This document shows positions 1 through 8,586 of a stretch of 64,000 bases of DNA, piece by piece. The stretch spans positions 151,939 through 215,938 of the forward strand of contig NZ_JABXYX010000001.1 of NCBI RefSeq assembly GCF_017982655.1, written 5' to 3'. A program made the translations under genes and the position numbers. Each line of letters opens with the position of its first letter. The first letter of the stretch is position 1. A model generated the notes under the pieces. The model was not told the origin of the DNA, did not search any database, and saw only the letters and a list, made by a program, of their open reading frames with translations. The DNA is from Brasilonema sp. CT11. GTDB taxonomy: Bacteria; Cyanobacteriota; Cyanobacteriia; Cyanobacteriales; Nostocaceae.

Positions 1-126
1 GGCCGTGCCCGTTAGGCGCAGCCGTGGCGTTAGCCATAGGGCTCAGGTCTTCCCCGAAGGATCATAGGTAAAAAACAAATGGCTGTTGACTCTGCCTACT
101 CAAACATATGCCCATAGGGCACGCTA

Positions 127-161
127 GTTAAAACAAAGTATGCTCGGTCGAGCATACTTTG
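127..161 (-). terminator. Hairpin terminator of the DUF1997 gene
   Basis: A 12-bp perfect inverted repeat (CAAAGTATGCTC / GAGCATACTTTG, arms 134-145 and 150-161) lies just past the stop codon at 188. Read on the minus strand it is followed by a T-rich run (TTTGTTTTAA), as expected for an intrinsic terminator. Bases 1-126 hold only dispersed-repeat-like GC-rich sequence. Confidence 0.6.
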
Positions 162-187
162 AAACTTAAAGGGCATGTGATCGGTGA

Positions 188-862
188 CTATTTTTTCTTG
201 GTACCATCTGGAAAAGGAATGCCCAAAGATTGGTGAAAATCTTCCTGTACCTTTCGAGTTAGGCGGCGCGAAACTTGGCGGACAACTTGGTTAAGTAACC
301 GTTCACCTGTAGATAGAACTAAAGACTTGGGTAGTCGCTGAATAAACTTGGGAAAATGAATATAAACACTGAGATCCAATTCCCACTCCACTTGTGTCAT
401 TTCACTTAAGCAGGTGGAAGAATGATTTCCCACATTTTCTTGTAACTGTAGCGCAGCACGATAATCCACATCATAGCCAGGGGCTTGGTAGTCAGGAATG
501 GGAATAGTGCAAATCCGATAAACTCCTTCTTCTGGAGGTAATAATTCCAAACCAATTTTTGGTTCTACTTCGTAACCAAAAGAGCCAAAACGACCAATAA
601 CTAAGGCATAGCCATTTTTCCCTAATGATTCCACCTTCATGGGATCAGCACAGCGCGAAAACCATGAGGCGTGATTATTGAGGTATTCAGCAACAGTTAC
701 AGCTGTGGCATACATTTTCATATGGTCTTTATAACGTCCGTGAAACCGTGTTGATGTTCCTATTGCTTCTTGAGTTACGTCTCCAGCTTCTTGAGTCGAT
801 GTCATAGATAAGATTGCTTCTGTTGTGTCAAAGGATTGATAATCCGAGTGCTTTGAAACCAT
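188..862 (-). CDS. DUF1997 family protein
   Basis: A 224-residue soluble protein without signal peptide or membrane segment. The central part (about residues 40-200: FHGRYKDHMKMYA, then CADPMKVESLGKNGYALVIGRF) matches my memory of the DUF1997 family, widespread in cyanobacteria and plastids and of unknown biochemical role. The C-terminus is basic. The start ATG at 862 opens a Ser/Thr-rich 30-residue leader that may be poorly conserved; a later start near the FHGRYKD segment has no obvious ATG. It stands alone, divergent from the downstream SDR gene, and a strong hairpin follows the stop codon. Confidence 0.75.
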   Translation of the reverse strand: MVSKHSDYQSFDTTEAILSMTSTQEAGDVTQEAIGTSTRFHGRYKDHMKMYATAVTVAEYLNNHASWFSRCADPMKVESLGKNGYALVIGRFGSFGYEVEPKIGLELLPPEEGVYRICTIPIPDYQAPGYDVDYRAALQLQENVGNHSSTCLSEMTQVEWELDLSVYIHFPKFIQRLPKSLVLSTGERLLNQVVRQVSRRLTRKVQEDFHQSLGIPFPDGTKKK

Positions 863-1048
863 AAAAGCGTTCTTTTATAGTCAGAGTGTTTGTCTAAATT
901 AATAATTCGGCTGGTAGATAAAACATTTCGTACTAAATTTCCATTTTGACGGAATCTTAATCATCTGTCATGTGGTTCATCTAAATCTTTGTCAGAATCT
1001 TTAAAATAGGAAACTGAAAAACAGATACTAGCCAGGATAGCGTTTATC

Positions 1049-1708
1049 ATGAAAGCATTTGTAGCAGGGGCAACAGGTGAAACAGGTCGCCGGATAGTAC
1101 AACAGCTGATAGCGCGGAATATTCCCGTTCGTGCCTTAGTCAGGGATGTAGAAAAAGCAAGGAGTATTCTAGGTGTTCAAGCCGAGTTAGTCGTGGGGGA
1201 TGTGTTAAAGCCAGAAAGCTTGTCTGCTGCTTTGGGAGATAGCACAGTCCTACTATGTGCCACTGGCGCAAAACCAAGCTTTGATCCAACAGGACCTTAT
1301 AAAGTAGATTATGAAGGAACTAAAAATTTGGTAGATGCGGCAAAGGCTAAAGGAATTGAGCGTATTGTCTTTGTTTCTTCTTTGGCGGCTTCTAAGTTTT
1401 TTCACCCATTGAACTTGTTCTGGCTGATTTTGTATTGGAAAAAGCAAGCTGAGGAGTACATCCAGAAAAGCGGTCTAAACTATACAATTGTCCGACCGGG
1501 TGGTTTAAAGAATGAAGATAATTCCAATCAAATCGTGATGCAAAGCGCTGATACATTGTTCGAGGGTAGCATTCCCCGACAAAAAGTAGCCCAGGTGTCT
1601 GTTGAGGCGCTGTTTGAACCCGCAGCAAAAAATAAAATTGTCGAGATTGTTGCCAAAGAAAATGCTCCCGCAAAAAGCTTTGGAGAACTCTTTGCTAATG
1701 TCGCTTAA
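1049..1708 (+). CDS. Atypical SDR / NAD(P)-binding oxidoreductase
   Basis: A 219-residue Rossmann-fold protein. The dinucleotide-binding glycine motif GATGETG is at residues 8-14, followed by DVEKA. The segment IERIVFVSSLAAS and a YWKKQAEEYIQKSGLNYTIV segment are typical of atypical short-chain dehydrogenases (NmrA/Ycf39/Tic62-like). Such proteins bind NAD(P)H and act as reductases, chaperone-like assembly factors or redox sensors; the substrate cannot be told from sequence. The length is usual for the short SDR_a5-like branch. The ATG at 1049 gives the glycine motif its normal N-terminal position. It is monocistronic, with a perfect hairpin 57 bp downstream. Confidence 0.8.
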   Translation: MKAFVAGATGETGRRIVQQLIARNIPVRALVRDVEKARSILGVQAELVVGDVLKPESLSAALGDSTVLLCATGAKPSFDPTGPYKVDYEGTKNLVDAAKAKGIERIVFVSSLAASKFFHPLNLFWLILYWKKQAEEYIQKSGLNYTIVRPGGLKNEDNSNQIVMQSADTLFEGSIPRQKVAQVSVEALFEPAAKNKIVEIVAKENAPAKSFGELFANVA

Positions 1709-1764
1709 GCCTTACTACAAGGCTGTAAGTTAAAAGTGAGCCAGCTTAGTCAGCCAGTCACCTG

Positions 1765-1795
1765 CGATTCTTGACCCCTTCGGGGTCAAGAATCG
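1765..1795. repeat. Perfect 14-bp-stem palindrome with CCCCTTCGGGG core
   Basis: The arms are CGATTCTTGACCCC and its exact complement around a TTC loop. The same CCCCTTCGGGG core recurs inside htrA (5665-5675) and in the PatG-like remnant (about 11134-11145), so this is a member of a dispersed hairpin family. It may also end the upstream SDR transcript, although no T-run follows. Confidence 0.7.
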
Positions 1796-1884
1796 AATAA
1801 CTAATCACTAACGGCTATTGACTTTTGATTAATTTTCTGGTTATTTTCCGGAATGAGTGCGTCGAAGATTGTTGTTATATTTTG

Positions 1885-2592
1885 ATGGCAATAACAGCTA
1901 ATTTTTTAAGGAGTCGGACTCTGAACAAAAGCTTAGAACGCAAAGGCGGCGTTGAACAACTCATAGCACCAATAGCCGCACTTCTTGGCTTCGTATGTTT
2001 GTTGCAGTGGTCGATATTTGGAGATTTGCGATCGCATGTCGATCCTACCTTTGCCAACAAACAGCCTCCCTTAGTTATGAAAGGGGGCGATCCTTATATC
2101 CGTGCTTTGATGCGAACCATCTCAGCAAGTGAAGCAAGTGGCAACCGTCCTTATTCAGTGTTGTATGGTGGACAGCACGTTAACAACCTTAGCCGCCATC
2201 CTGAGATATGCGTCACTATTGTTACAGGTCTAAACAAAGGTAATTGTTCTACAGCCGCAGGTAGATATCAAATTATTAATGTCACATGGTATAATATTGC
2301 ATCACGTTATCACCCAAGCCCAGGACGATTTTTGTTTTGGGCTTATTATAGTTTTGAACCAGAGTATCAAGACGTAGTTGTCTATCGTTGGTTAAGTGAC
2401 TCTCGATTTTGGAGAACTGATATTTCTCAACAGCTACGTCAAGGAAAGTTACCAGATGTTTTGCGCCGGTTGTCTCCCACTTGGACAAGTTTGGGATATG
2501 GTATAGAAACTAATTCTGTGAGCAAGTCTCTACCACAGATTTATCAGAAAATGTTGATAGAAGAATTAAAGGCATCTGGAAAATCAGTGTAA
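1885..2592 (+). CDS. Lambda-endolysin-like muramidase (GH104/GH24 type)
   Basis: A predicted peptidoglycan hydrolase, possibly lytic transglycosylase. After a membrane segment (IAALLGFVCLLQWSIFG) the body resembles phage lambda endolysin R: IRALMRTISASEASG with a catalytic-type Glu, then CSTAAGRYQI, and the end SPTWTSLGYG, close to the lambda-type SNIWASLPGAGYG. The membrane segment suggests an anchored or exported cell-wall enzyme rather than a prophage lysin, and no phage genes surround it. The frame is also open from a TTG at 1825. I prefer the ATG at 1885 because the 20 extra residues look non-coding. It ends 63 bp before the convergent DAHP synthase gene. Confidence 0.75.
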   Translation: MAITANFLRSRTLNKSLERKGGVEQLIAPIAALLGFVCLLQWSIFGDLRSHVDPTFANKQPPLVMKGGDPYIRALMRTISASEASGNRPYSVLYGGQHVNNLSRHPEICVTIVTGLNKGNCSTAAGRYQIINVTWYNIASRYHPSPGRFLFWAYYSFEPEYQDVVVYRWLSDSRFWRTDISQQLRQGKLPDVLRRLSPTWTSLGYGIETNSVSKSLPQIYQKMLIEELKASGKSV

Positions 2593-2655
2593 GAAAAAGC
2601 TCTCGGTTGATCATTGGTTTTTGGAATTGGTAGAACTTTTTGCAACACAACCTTT

Positions 2656-3705
2656 CTATTTTAGGTTTTTGTGAGCAGCCAAAATAATTTCTTCTGTTTC
2701 TTGCCAACCAATACACCCATCTGTAACAGAAACGCCATATTGTAATTGTTCTTGATCGCTAGGAATCTGTTGATGACCTTCATACAAATTGGATTCCAAC
2801 ATCATGCCAACTATTGATGTATTACCATCCACTATTTGTTGAATAATCTTTTCAAAAACCGAACTCTGTAATTTATATTGTTTACTTGAATTGCCGTGAC
2901 TACAGTCGATAACAATTCTCGGCGATAAATTTGCCTCTTTTAATTTTTCTTCCACCTGTTTGACATTCGCTGCATCAAAGTTAGGCTGACCATTACCGCC
3001 TCGCAAAATAACATGACCATAGGCATTTCCTCTGGTTTTAAAGATGCTCACCTGTCCCTTTTTATTAATTCCTAAAAAGTTGTGAGGTTTCTGAGCTGAT
3101 TGGAGAGCATTCAAAGCCACATTAATATTACCATCAGTGCCATTTTTAAAACCCACTGGCATTGAAAGTCCGCTTGCCATTTCGCGATGAGTTTGTGATT
3201 CGGTTGTGCGTGCTCCAATTGCAGACCACGTAATAAGTTCACTAATGTACTGCGGTACTATAGGATCGAGTGCTTCTGTACCGATGGGTAATCCCAATTC
3301 AGCAATTTTGAGCAGTAAGGTACGTGCCATTAATAAACCTTTTTCGATATGGAAAGAATCATCCATATCAGGATCATTAATTAATCCTTTCCATCCTACT
3401 GTTGTTCTTGGTTTTTCAAAATATACCCTCATGATAAGCAGCAGTTTATCCTGGACTTGCTCAGCAAGAATTTTTAGTTTTTCAGAATATTCTATTGCTG
3501 CTTTTATATCGTGGATAGAACATGGACCAACTACTATGAATTTTCTCCTGTCTTGAAAAGTTAGAATTTTTTCTAATTCCTCTCTAAATTTCAAAACTGT
3601 TTCTTTTGCTAAAGGTGTTAAAGGTAATCTCGATTTCAAATCATCTGGAGTTAACAAGGGTTGAAAACTTTCAATGTGAGTGTTAGATAATTGATTGTTT
3701 TCCAT
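2656..3705 (-). CDS. 3-deoxy-7-phosphoheptulonate (DAHP) synthase, class I
   Basis: First enzyme of the shikimate pathway, condensing phosphoenolpyruvate with erythrose 4-phosphate in the cytosol. At 349 residues it has the normal length of the AroF/G/H (type I alpha) enzymes. Recognised segments are FIVVGPCSIHD (about 56-66), MRVYFEKPRTTVGWKGLINDP, GARTTESQTHREMASGLSMP, GFKNGTDG, IVIDCSHGNSSKQ and the C-terminal SVTDGCIGWQETEE. The metal-binding Cys, His, Glu and Asp positions are therefore present. Which aromatic amino acid inhibits it cannot be said. It lies 151 bp behind menH on the same strand and could be its last co-transcribed gene; chorismate made from its product also feeds the menaquinone/phylloquinone route. 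Confidence 0.93.
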   Translation of the reverse strand: MENNQLSNTHIESFQPLLTPDDLKSRLPLTPLAKETVLKFREELEKILTFQDRRKFIVVGPCSIHDIKAAIEYSEKLKILAEQVQDKLLLIMRVYFEKPRTTVGWKGLINDPDMDDSFHIEKGLLMARTLLLKIAELGLPIGTEALDPIVPQYISELITWSAIGARTTESQTHREMASGLSMPVGFKNGTDGNINVALNALQSAQKPHNFLGINKKGQVSIFKTRGNAYGHVILRGGNGQPNFDAANVKQVEEKLKEANLSPRIVIDCSHGNSSKQYKLQSSVFEKIIQQIVDGNTSIVGMMLESNLYEGHQQIPSDQEQLQYGVSVTDGCIGWQETEEIILAAHKNLK

Positions 3706-3856
3706 TGCTCTTTTTTGAAGATTGGTACAAGTTTACTATTTGTTTTCATTGAATAGTATAACTCAATCATCTTAAATTTTTCATGTATTTTCTTTTTTTC
3801 TCTTGTCATATTTATCGATTATCGTCAAATGTGCAAGACATGGGTGATAATGCTTT

Positions 3857-4693
3857 TCAAATGTTATGCTTAGATAAAAATTCTTGACTATTCTCAACAA
3901 AAGCCTTAACATTTTCAAAATGAATATTATGTCCGGACGTCTGAATAACTTTTAGTTGGCAAGATTCACAAATTTTAGTCATCTCTGTATTGACATCTAT
4001 AAATTTTTCATCATATTCCCCTGCTAATAAAAGCACAGGGTTTTTATTTTTTTTCAGCATTTCCCACAAAGAAGGTTGACATCCAGTACCCATAAACCGT
4101 AGTGATTTAGCTAACTCAATTGGATGATTTTGCAACCGGACTTCTAGAAGGCGATGAAATTGGGGATGATTTTTAATCAAGCCAAAAATCTGTTGATTAT
4201 ACCAATTAGAGATAAAGGTAACAAAATCATTTCTGCAAACACTTCTTTCTAATTTCCTGGCTATTTGCTCATCACGTTTAACTCGTTCTACTCGTTCTGC
4301 TTCTGTTGACAAACCAGGAGAAGCTGATTCCAAAATAGTTTTAGGAAAACGGTGAGGAAAATGCAGAGTCAGGTATAAAGCTAATCTCCCACCCATTGAA
4401 TAACCAACCAAAAAGCATTTGGCAATTCCTAAGTGATCTAATAAGTTGATTACGGCATCAGCAGTGTTTGGCATTGTATAACACTCATTACCACCCAAAA
4501 CTTTAGTTGCTCCATGTCCAGGAAGGTCAACTGTCAAACAGTAAAAATTATCACATAGTAATGATATTGCTTGCTCAAATTCATGACTGTTTCCCATGAA
4601 TCCGTGCAAAAAAAGAATCAGTGGTTTATTTTGATCACCACTGAACGAATAGTGAAATTGATAATCTTCACTCGTTTTTGATTTGGAAAGCAT
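3857..4693 (-). CDS. menH: 2-succinyl-6-hydroxy-2,4-cyclohexadiene-1-carboxylate synthase (MenH)
   Basis: An alpha/beta hydrolase of 278 residues acting in phylloquinone (vitamin K1) synthesis, where it eliminates pyruvate from the SEPHCHC intermediate. The oxyanion-loop segment LFLHGFMGNSHEF (about 28-40), VDLPGHG (55-61), the nucleophile elbow VGYSMGGRLAL with Ser99, Asp228 in LLLAGEYD and the terminal SGHNIHFEN form the MenH-type triad and the family's signature surroundings. It begins 6 bp after the stop codon of the metal-sensor gene, so the two are very likely co-transcribed. A general alpha/beta hydrolase is the alternative, but GYSMGGRLAL with GHNIHFEN favours MenH. Confidence 0.88.
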   Translation of the reverse strand: MLSKSKTSEDYQFHYSFSGDQNKPLILFLHGFMGNSHEFEQAISLLCDNFYCLTVDLPGHGATKVLGGNECYTMPNTADAVINLLDHLGIAKCFLVGYSMGGRLALYLTLHFPHRFPKTILESASPGLSTEAERVERVKRDEQIARKLERSVCRNDFVTFISNWYNQQIFGLIKNHPQFHRLLEVRLQNHPIELAKSLRFMGTGCQPSLWEMLKKNKNPVLLLAGEYDEKFIDVNTEMTKICESCQLKVIQTSGHNIHFENVKAFVENSQEFLSKHNI

Positions 4694-4699
4694 GTGTGT

Positions 4700-5098
4700 T
4701 TATAAAAACCTATCCAAAGCAGCTTTAAGTTGTTCCAGTTCAACTTCAATATTGCCTTCTTTTGCAGCTCTTGCTATACACTCTGTTAAATGTTCATCCA
4801 AGACAATCCGTGCTACCCGATCCAGTGCTCCCCGCACTGCAGCAATTTGTAGTAAAACATCAGGACAAGGGCTACTTTGCTGTACCATTGTTTTAATACC
4901 ACGAACGTGGCCTTCTATACGCGAAAGCCGATTGACGATTCGCCGCAGAGATTCTTCACTATGAACGTGAGCATGAACCGAATCTTCATGTTTGTGAAGA
5001 TGCTGTGTATTATTTTTGTGTGTATCCTCAAAGAGGAAATCCTCATCCTGCTCAGATGTGGGTGAGGATTGTTTTCTTGATCTGTTCGATCCATTCAT
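4700..5098 (-). CDS. CsoR/RcnR-family metal-sensing repressor, InrS-like
   Basis: A 132-residue protein with an all-helical DUF156 fold that binds DNA as an apo-repressor and lets go when metal binds. The conserved core runs from LRRIVNRLSRIEGHVRGI (51-68) to the C-terminus. The metal ligands fit the CsoR pattern with spacing 25 and 4: Cys78 (SSPCPD), His103 and Cys107 (DEHLTEC). The N-terminal extension is His-rich (HKNNTQHLHKHEDSVHAHVH, 27-46), as in the nickel sensor InrS of Synechocystis, so nickel or copper are the likely signals. No nickel exporter lies nearby; the co-transcribed neighbour is menH, which is unusual. Confidence 0.85.
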   Translation of the reverse strand: MNGSNRSRKQSSPTSEQDEDFLFEDTHKNNTQHLHKHEDSVHAHVHSEESLRRIVNRLSRIEGHVRGIKTMVQQSSPCPDVLLQIAAVRGALDRVARIVLDEHLTECIARAAKEGNIEVELEQLKAALDRFL

Positions 5099-5517
5099 AA
5101 GTTTTCATATAAGTGCTGCCAATAAATAAGATCCTAACCTAGTAGTTCGCCAAGTTCCCTTGGCGGGGTAAAGGGTAAGGGGAAAAGGGGAAAAGCGGAA
5201 AGGTTTTTTAATCCCTTTGCCTTTAACCTTTCTCCTTTCCCCAGCCCTCACAAGCGTATTTTTGGATTGGCAAACCACTACAGCATAGAGGAGGGGACGA
5301 GGAAAATGAGGAAGATGAGGATAATGACCAATATTCTCTGAAAATGTCGTAAATTAAAGAATAAATACTGGATTTGGAACAATTAAGGAGAAAGCGCGAA
5401 ACATCAAGCCATAAACGAAGTCAATGAATATTCATTCTCACAAGACCTGTAAAAATAGCTATAGAGAAATTTTTCACAATAGAAACAACAATTAGTCTGA
5501 AATATTAGGTTGTGGTT
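5099..5517. other. Divergent intergenic region with purine/pyrimidine-rich repeat
   Basis: It separates the metal-sensor gene (minus) from htrA (plus) and must hold both promoters. At 5166-5243 there is a run of AAGGGGAAA-type units followed by an inverted CCTTT/CTCCTTTCCCC stretch, a short tandem repeat that can fold on itself. I see no convincing CsoR-type operator palindrome and no small ORF. Confidence 0.5.
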
Positions 5518-6786
5518 ATGCGATTTTCCAAACGACTCCGGTCAATACGCCAACTAAGTACTCATGTGTTAGCCGTAATTTTAGGAGTTTTGCTAACTGT
5601 TGGGACTCTGCAAGTCTCACCCTCCCAAGCGGAACCAGCACCGAGTTATGTGAGTGCTGATTCACCCCTTCGGGGTTCGGCAGTCGCTCCTGGGGGAAAC
5701 CCCCAAGACCGCGCTGCCTCACCACAACTTGTTGCTCAGAAATCACCAGCCACTGCAGCTATTGGTAGCAGTAGCTTTGTGACAGCAGCAGTAAATCGCG
5801 TTGGACCAGCAGTTGTGAGGATAGACACTGAGCGTACAATTACCCGACGCTCTGACCCATTCTTAGACGATCCCTTTTTCCGGCGATTTTTTGGTAACGG
5901 TTCACCACAGCAGTTGCCCCCCGAGCAATTACGTGGTCTTGGTTCTGGCTTTATCATTGATAAGAGTGGGTTAATTCTGACGAATGCCCATGTGGTTGAT
6001 AAGGCTGATAAGGTGACTGTTCGCCTCAAAGATGGACGCAGCTTTGAAGGAAAGGTACAAGGCGTTGATGAAGTGACTGATTTGGCGGTAGTCAAAATTA
6101 ACGCTGGTGCTGATTTACCAATTGCACCCTTGGGTTCTTCAACTAAGGTACAAGTGGGTGACTGGGCGATTGCAGTTGGTAACCCCTTAGGATTAGATAA
6201 CACCGTTACTCTAGGAATTATCAGCACCCTCAGACGTTCCAGTAGTGTAGTTGGCATTGGTAACAAACGCCTAGATTTCATTCAAACCGACGCCGCTATC
6301 AACCCAGGTAACTCTGGTGGACCACTGGTTAATGCTCAAGGTGAAGTCATTGGTATCAATACAGCCATTCGTGGTGACGCAACGGGTATTGGGTTTGCTA
6401 TCCCTATTGATAAAGCTAAAACAGTTGCAACTAAACTGGAACGAGGAGAAACAATTGCTCACCCATTTATAGGTGTGCAAATGCAAGAGATAACGCCTGA
6501 ATTGGCAAGACAATTCAACTCTAACCCTAATTCTCCGATTCAATTGCCAGAAATTGATGGCGTTTTAGTCATGCAAGTAGTGCCCAATTCACCAGCCGCA
6601 ACTGCGGGAATACGTCCGGGAGATGTGATTCTTGAGGTTGATCGACAGCCCATCACAAAAGGCACACAGTTGCTTGACATTGTAGAAAATAGTCGTGTTG
6701 GTCAGCAATTGCAGTTGAAAGTGCAAAGCGGTAACCGGACACAACAGCTATCGATACGCACTGTTCAACTGCAAAATCCCTCGTAA
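5518..6786 (+). CDS. HtrA/HhoA/HhoB-family trypsin-like serine protease with PDZ domain
   Basis: A periplasmic or thylakoid-lumen Deg protease for quality control. An N-terminal signal or anchor segment (about 14-34, VLAVILGVLLTVGTLQV) ends near SQAEP. The chymotrypsin-like domain has His158 (LTNAHVV), Asp188 (VTDLAVV) and Ser266 (GNSGGPLV), and one PDZ domain covers about 315-410. GTG at 5512 is possible; ATG at 5518 gives the cleaner signal peptide. Unusual: residues about 49-69, between signal peptide and protease domain, are encoded by a dispersed palindromic repeat read in frame. A strong hairpin terminator follows. HhoA, HhoB and HtrA cannot be told apart here. Confidence 0.92.
   Translation: MRFSKRLRSIRQLSTHVLAVILGVLLTVGTLQVSPSQAEPAPSYVSADSPLRGSAVAPGGNPQDRAASPQLVAQKSPATAAIGSSSFVTAAVNRVGPAVVRIDTERTITRRSDPFLDDPFFRRFFGNGSPQQLPPEQLRGLGSGFIIDKSGLILTNAHVVDKADKVTVRLKDGRSFEGKVQGVDEVTDLAVVKINAGADLPIAPLGSSTKVQVGDWAIAVGNPLGLDNTVTLGIISTLRRSSSVVGIGNKRLDFIQTDAAINPGNSGGPLVNAQGEVIGINTAIRGDATGIGFAIPIDKAKTVATKLERGETIAHPFIGVQMQEITPELARQFNSNPNSPIQLPEIDGVLVMQVVPNSPAATAGIRPGDVILEVDRQPITKGTQLLDIVENSRVGQQLQLKVQSGNRTQQLSIRTVQLQNPS
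5661..5723. repeat. Dispersed palindromic repeat inside the htrA reading frame
   Basis: It contains CCCCTTCGGGG and then CAGTCGC, GGGGGAAACCCCC, GCGCTG and TCACC. The same order (CAGTCGC, GGGAAACCC, GCGCTG, TCACC) is found at 54420-54463, at 63793-63833 and, reversed, at 48966-49010. Here it has no stop codon and adds about 20 residues to the protease linker. Confidence 0.75.
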
Positions 6787-6807
6787 AAAGTTGAAATCCT
6801 AGACTGT

Positions 6808-6841
6808 AAAAGCCCAGCTTTTTTGAGAAGCTGGGTTTTTT
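6808..6841 (+). terminator. Bidirectional intrinsic terminator
   Basis: The stem AGCCCAGCTT / AAGCTGGGTT is followed by a run of T on the plus strand and of A on the other side. It lies between the convergent htrA and SRPBCC genes, so it can end both transcripts. Confidence 0.85.
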
Positions 6842-6842
6842 G

Positions 6843-7229
6843 TCAAGGTTTTTTTGTTACCAGAAACTGACGCAAACTCAACAAACTTAAAGTTTGTCCC
6901 AAAGAAAGCGGTAAAATTGTCACTCCCTCTAGACGAGACTGTACCCAACCTTCTCCCCAGTACCATTCATGAAACCCATCTATTCCTTGAGAGAGTAACA
7001 AGCGTAAACAGTTAGGACGCGCCACATCTACTTGATGATGAATCGAGAGTGGTCCAATCTGGGTAGTATACTCAACTCCAGAATGGAGTTCTTGTGGCAT
7101 TCCAGTAGCAAAGCGACCTGTGGGCAGCCATTTTTGTAGTTCCGTAGGACGCAGCAGACTGTCGCGAATTGCACTGAAGGATGCATCCACTTCTATCCGT
7201 ATTTGGCTTTGTTGATAATTACCTAACAT
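6843..7229 (-). CDS. SRPBCC-type (START-like) small protein
   Basis: About 128 residues. The start I choose is ATG at 7229 (MLGNYQQSQIRIEVD); the frame extends upstream to 7343, but that part is basic and overlaps a repeat-like stretch. The pattern of an N-terminal beta strand (IRIEVDASFSAIRDSLLRP), a helix, then ELQKWLPTG and a sheet ending in a C-terminal helix suits a polyketide-cyclase/START-like ligand-binding fold. Ligand and function are unknown. It is convergent to htrA and shares its terminator. Confidence 0.6.
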   Translation of the reverse strand: MLGNYQQSQIRIEVDASFSAIRDSLLRPTELQKWLPTGRFATGMPQELHSGVEYTTQIGPLSIHHQVDVARPNCLRLLLSQGIDGFHEWYWGEGWVQSRLEGVTILPLSLGQTLSLLSLRQFLVTKKP

Positions 7230-7519
7230 TTTTCGAGGATTACGGGAAGCACGAGAGAGTGTCTTTTTAGTATAACGAACCGCATTGACGCTTCTTGACG
7301 GGGCGAAGTCTAGGATTTCCAAAAGATTTCTACAAAGTGTCAACCCCCTTCGGTGATTTTGAATTTTGAATTTGAGCGTGATCGTGGGTCACTCATTCCA
7401 ACCCACTCATCACCCACCTATTTAAGTTAAGTTAAGTTTTGTTATACTAAGATAATTATCTTTCGGTGCTTTTTGCACAGGAAATTTCGGTAAGAAATTA
7501 AAGGTATAGGTTTTTTTTC

Positions 7520-8425
7520 ATGGCGGATCAATTAATTCGCGCCACTGCAGCACAAGGTGGTATTCGTGCAGTTGGTGCAATAACAACACGCTTGACAGAA
7601 GAAGCAAGAAATAGACATAAGCTTTCTTATGTAGCAACGGCTGCGCTAGGTCGAACGATGACAGCAGGCTTGCTGATGGCTTCTAGTATGAAACGAACTG
7701 GGTCGAGAGTCAATATCCGAGTCAAAGGTGATGGACCTTTGGGTGGTATATTGATAGACGCAGGATTAGATGGAACAGTACGCGGCTACGTACAAAACTC
7801 ATCCGTGGAACTGCCTCCCAATAGCAAAGGTAAGCTTGATGTTGGTGGTGCAGTTGGAAAAGGTTTTCTTTACGTTGTCCGCGATATTGGATACGGGTAT
7901 CCTTACTCTAGTACAGTGGAACTCGTTTCTGGTGAGATTGGGGACGATGTGGCTCATTACCTCATCAGTTCGGAACAAACACCTTCAGCGATAGTATTAG
8001 GCGTGTTCGTAGGAGCAAACGGAGTGACAGCAGCCGGAGGAATACTAGTACAAGTTTTGCCCAAAGCAGCTAGAGACGAAGCTCTAGTGGAAACTTTGGA
8101 ATCACGAGTCGCCGCACTATCAGGATTTACACCTTTGTTGCAAGCAGGAAAATCCTTGACAGACATCTTTGGTGACTTGCTGGGAGATATGGGAGTTACG
8201 ATCTTTGCGGAAACCCAGATTTTACGTTACCACTGCGGTTGCTCCTTTGACCGCGTGCTAGGAGCACTCAAGATGTTGGGTGAAGCAGAACTGCAAGACA
8301 TGATTGTAAAAGATAATGGGGCGGAAGCAACTTGCGATTTTTGTGGTACAGTTTACCAGGCAAGTCGAGATGACTTGGCTCAACTGGTTGTAGATTTGCA
8401 AGCAGAAGCCTCGGCTGGGGTGTAA
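7520..8425 (+). CDS. hslO: Redox-regulated chaperone Hsp33
   Basis: A 301-residue cytosolic holdase switched on by oxidation: the four C-terminal cysteines bind zinc when reduced and form disulfides under oxidative stress. The N-terminal substrate-binding domain starts DQLIRATAAQGGIRAVGA. The zinc switch is seen as HCGCSFDRV and ATCDFCGTVY near the C-terminus (CxC plus CxxC). The length is normal for the family. It has its own upstream region of about 170 bp after the SRPBCC gene, which is divergent. The next gene on the same strand starts 161 bp on, after a small hairpin (8459-8483). Confidence 0.95.
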   Translation: MADQLIRATAAQGGIRAVGAITTRLTEEARNRHKLSYVATAALGRTMTAGLLMASSMKRTGSRVNIRVKGDGPLGGILIDAGLDGTVRGYVQNSSVELPPNSKGKLDVGGAVGKGFLYVVRDIGYGYPYSSTVELVSGEIGDDVAHYLISSEQTPSAIVLGVFVGANGVTAAGGILVQVLPKAARDEALVETLESRVAALSGFTPLLQAGKSLTDIFGDLLGDMGVTIFAETQILRYHCGCSFDRVLGALKMLGEAELQDMIVKDNGAEATCDFCGTVYQASRDDLAQLVVDLQAEASAGV

Positions 8426-8586
8426 AGTATAAAAGAAAACTTTTTATCTAGCATATACATGATATGAGTGGAGGACATATCATCATGTAAGAAGTAACTT
8501 TATCCAGAAGGGAAGTTACGATGGCAGGGACGAAACTTTGGAGCTATAACAGATCGCTAAAGTTATTGTTTATTTTGGTGTGAGAG

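Noticed and set aside
1885..2592. Prophage lysis gene
   Set aside because: The protein resembles lambda endolysin but has a membrane segment and no phage genes around it; a chromosomal cell-wall enzyme is more likely.
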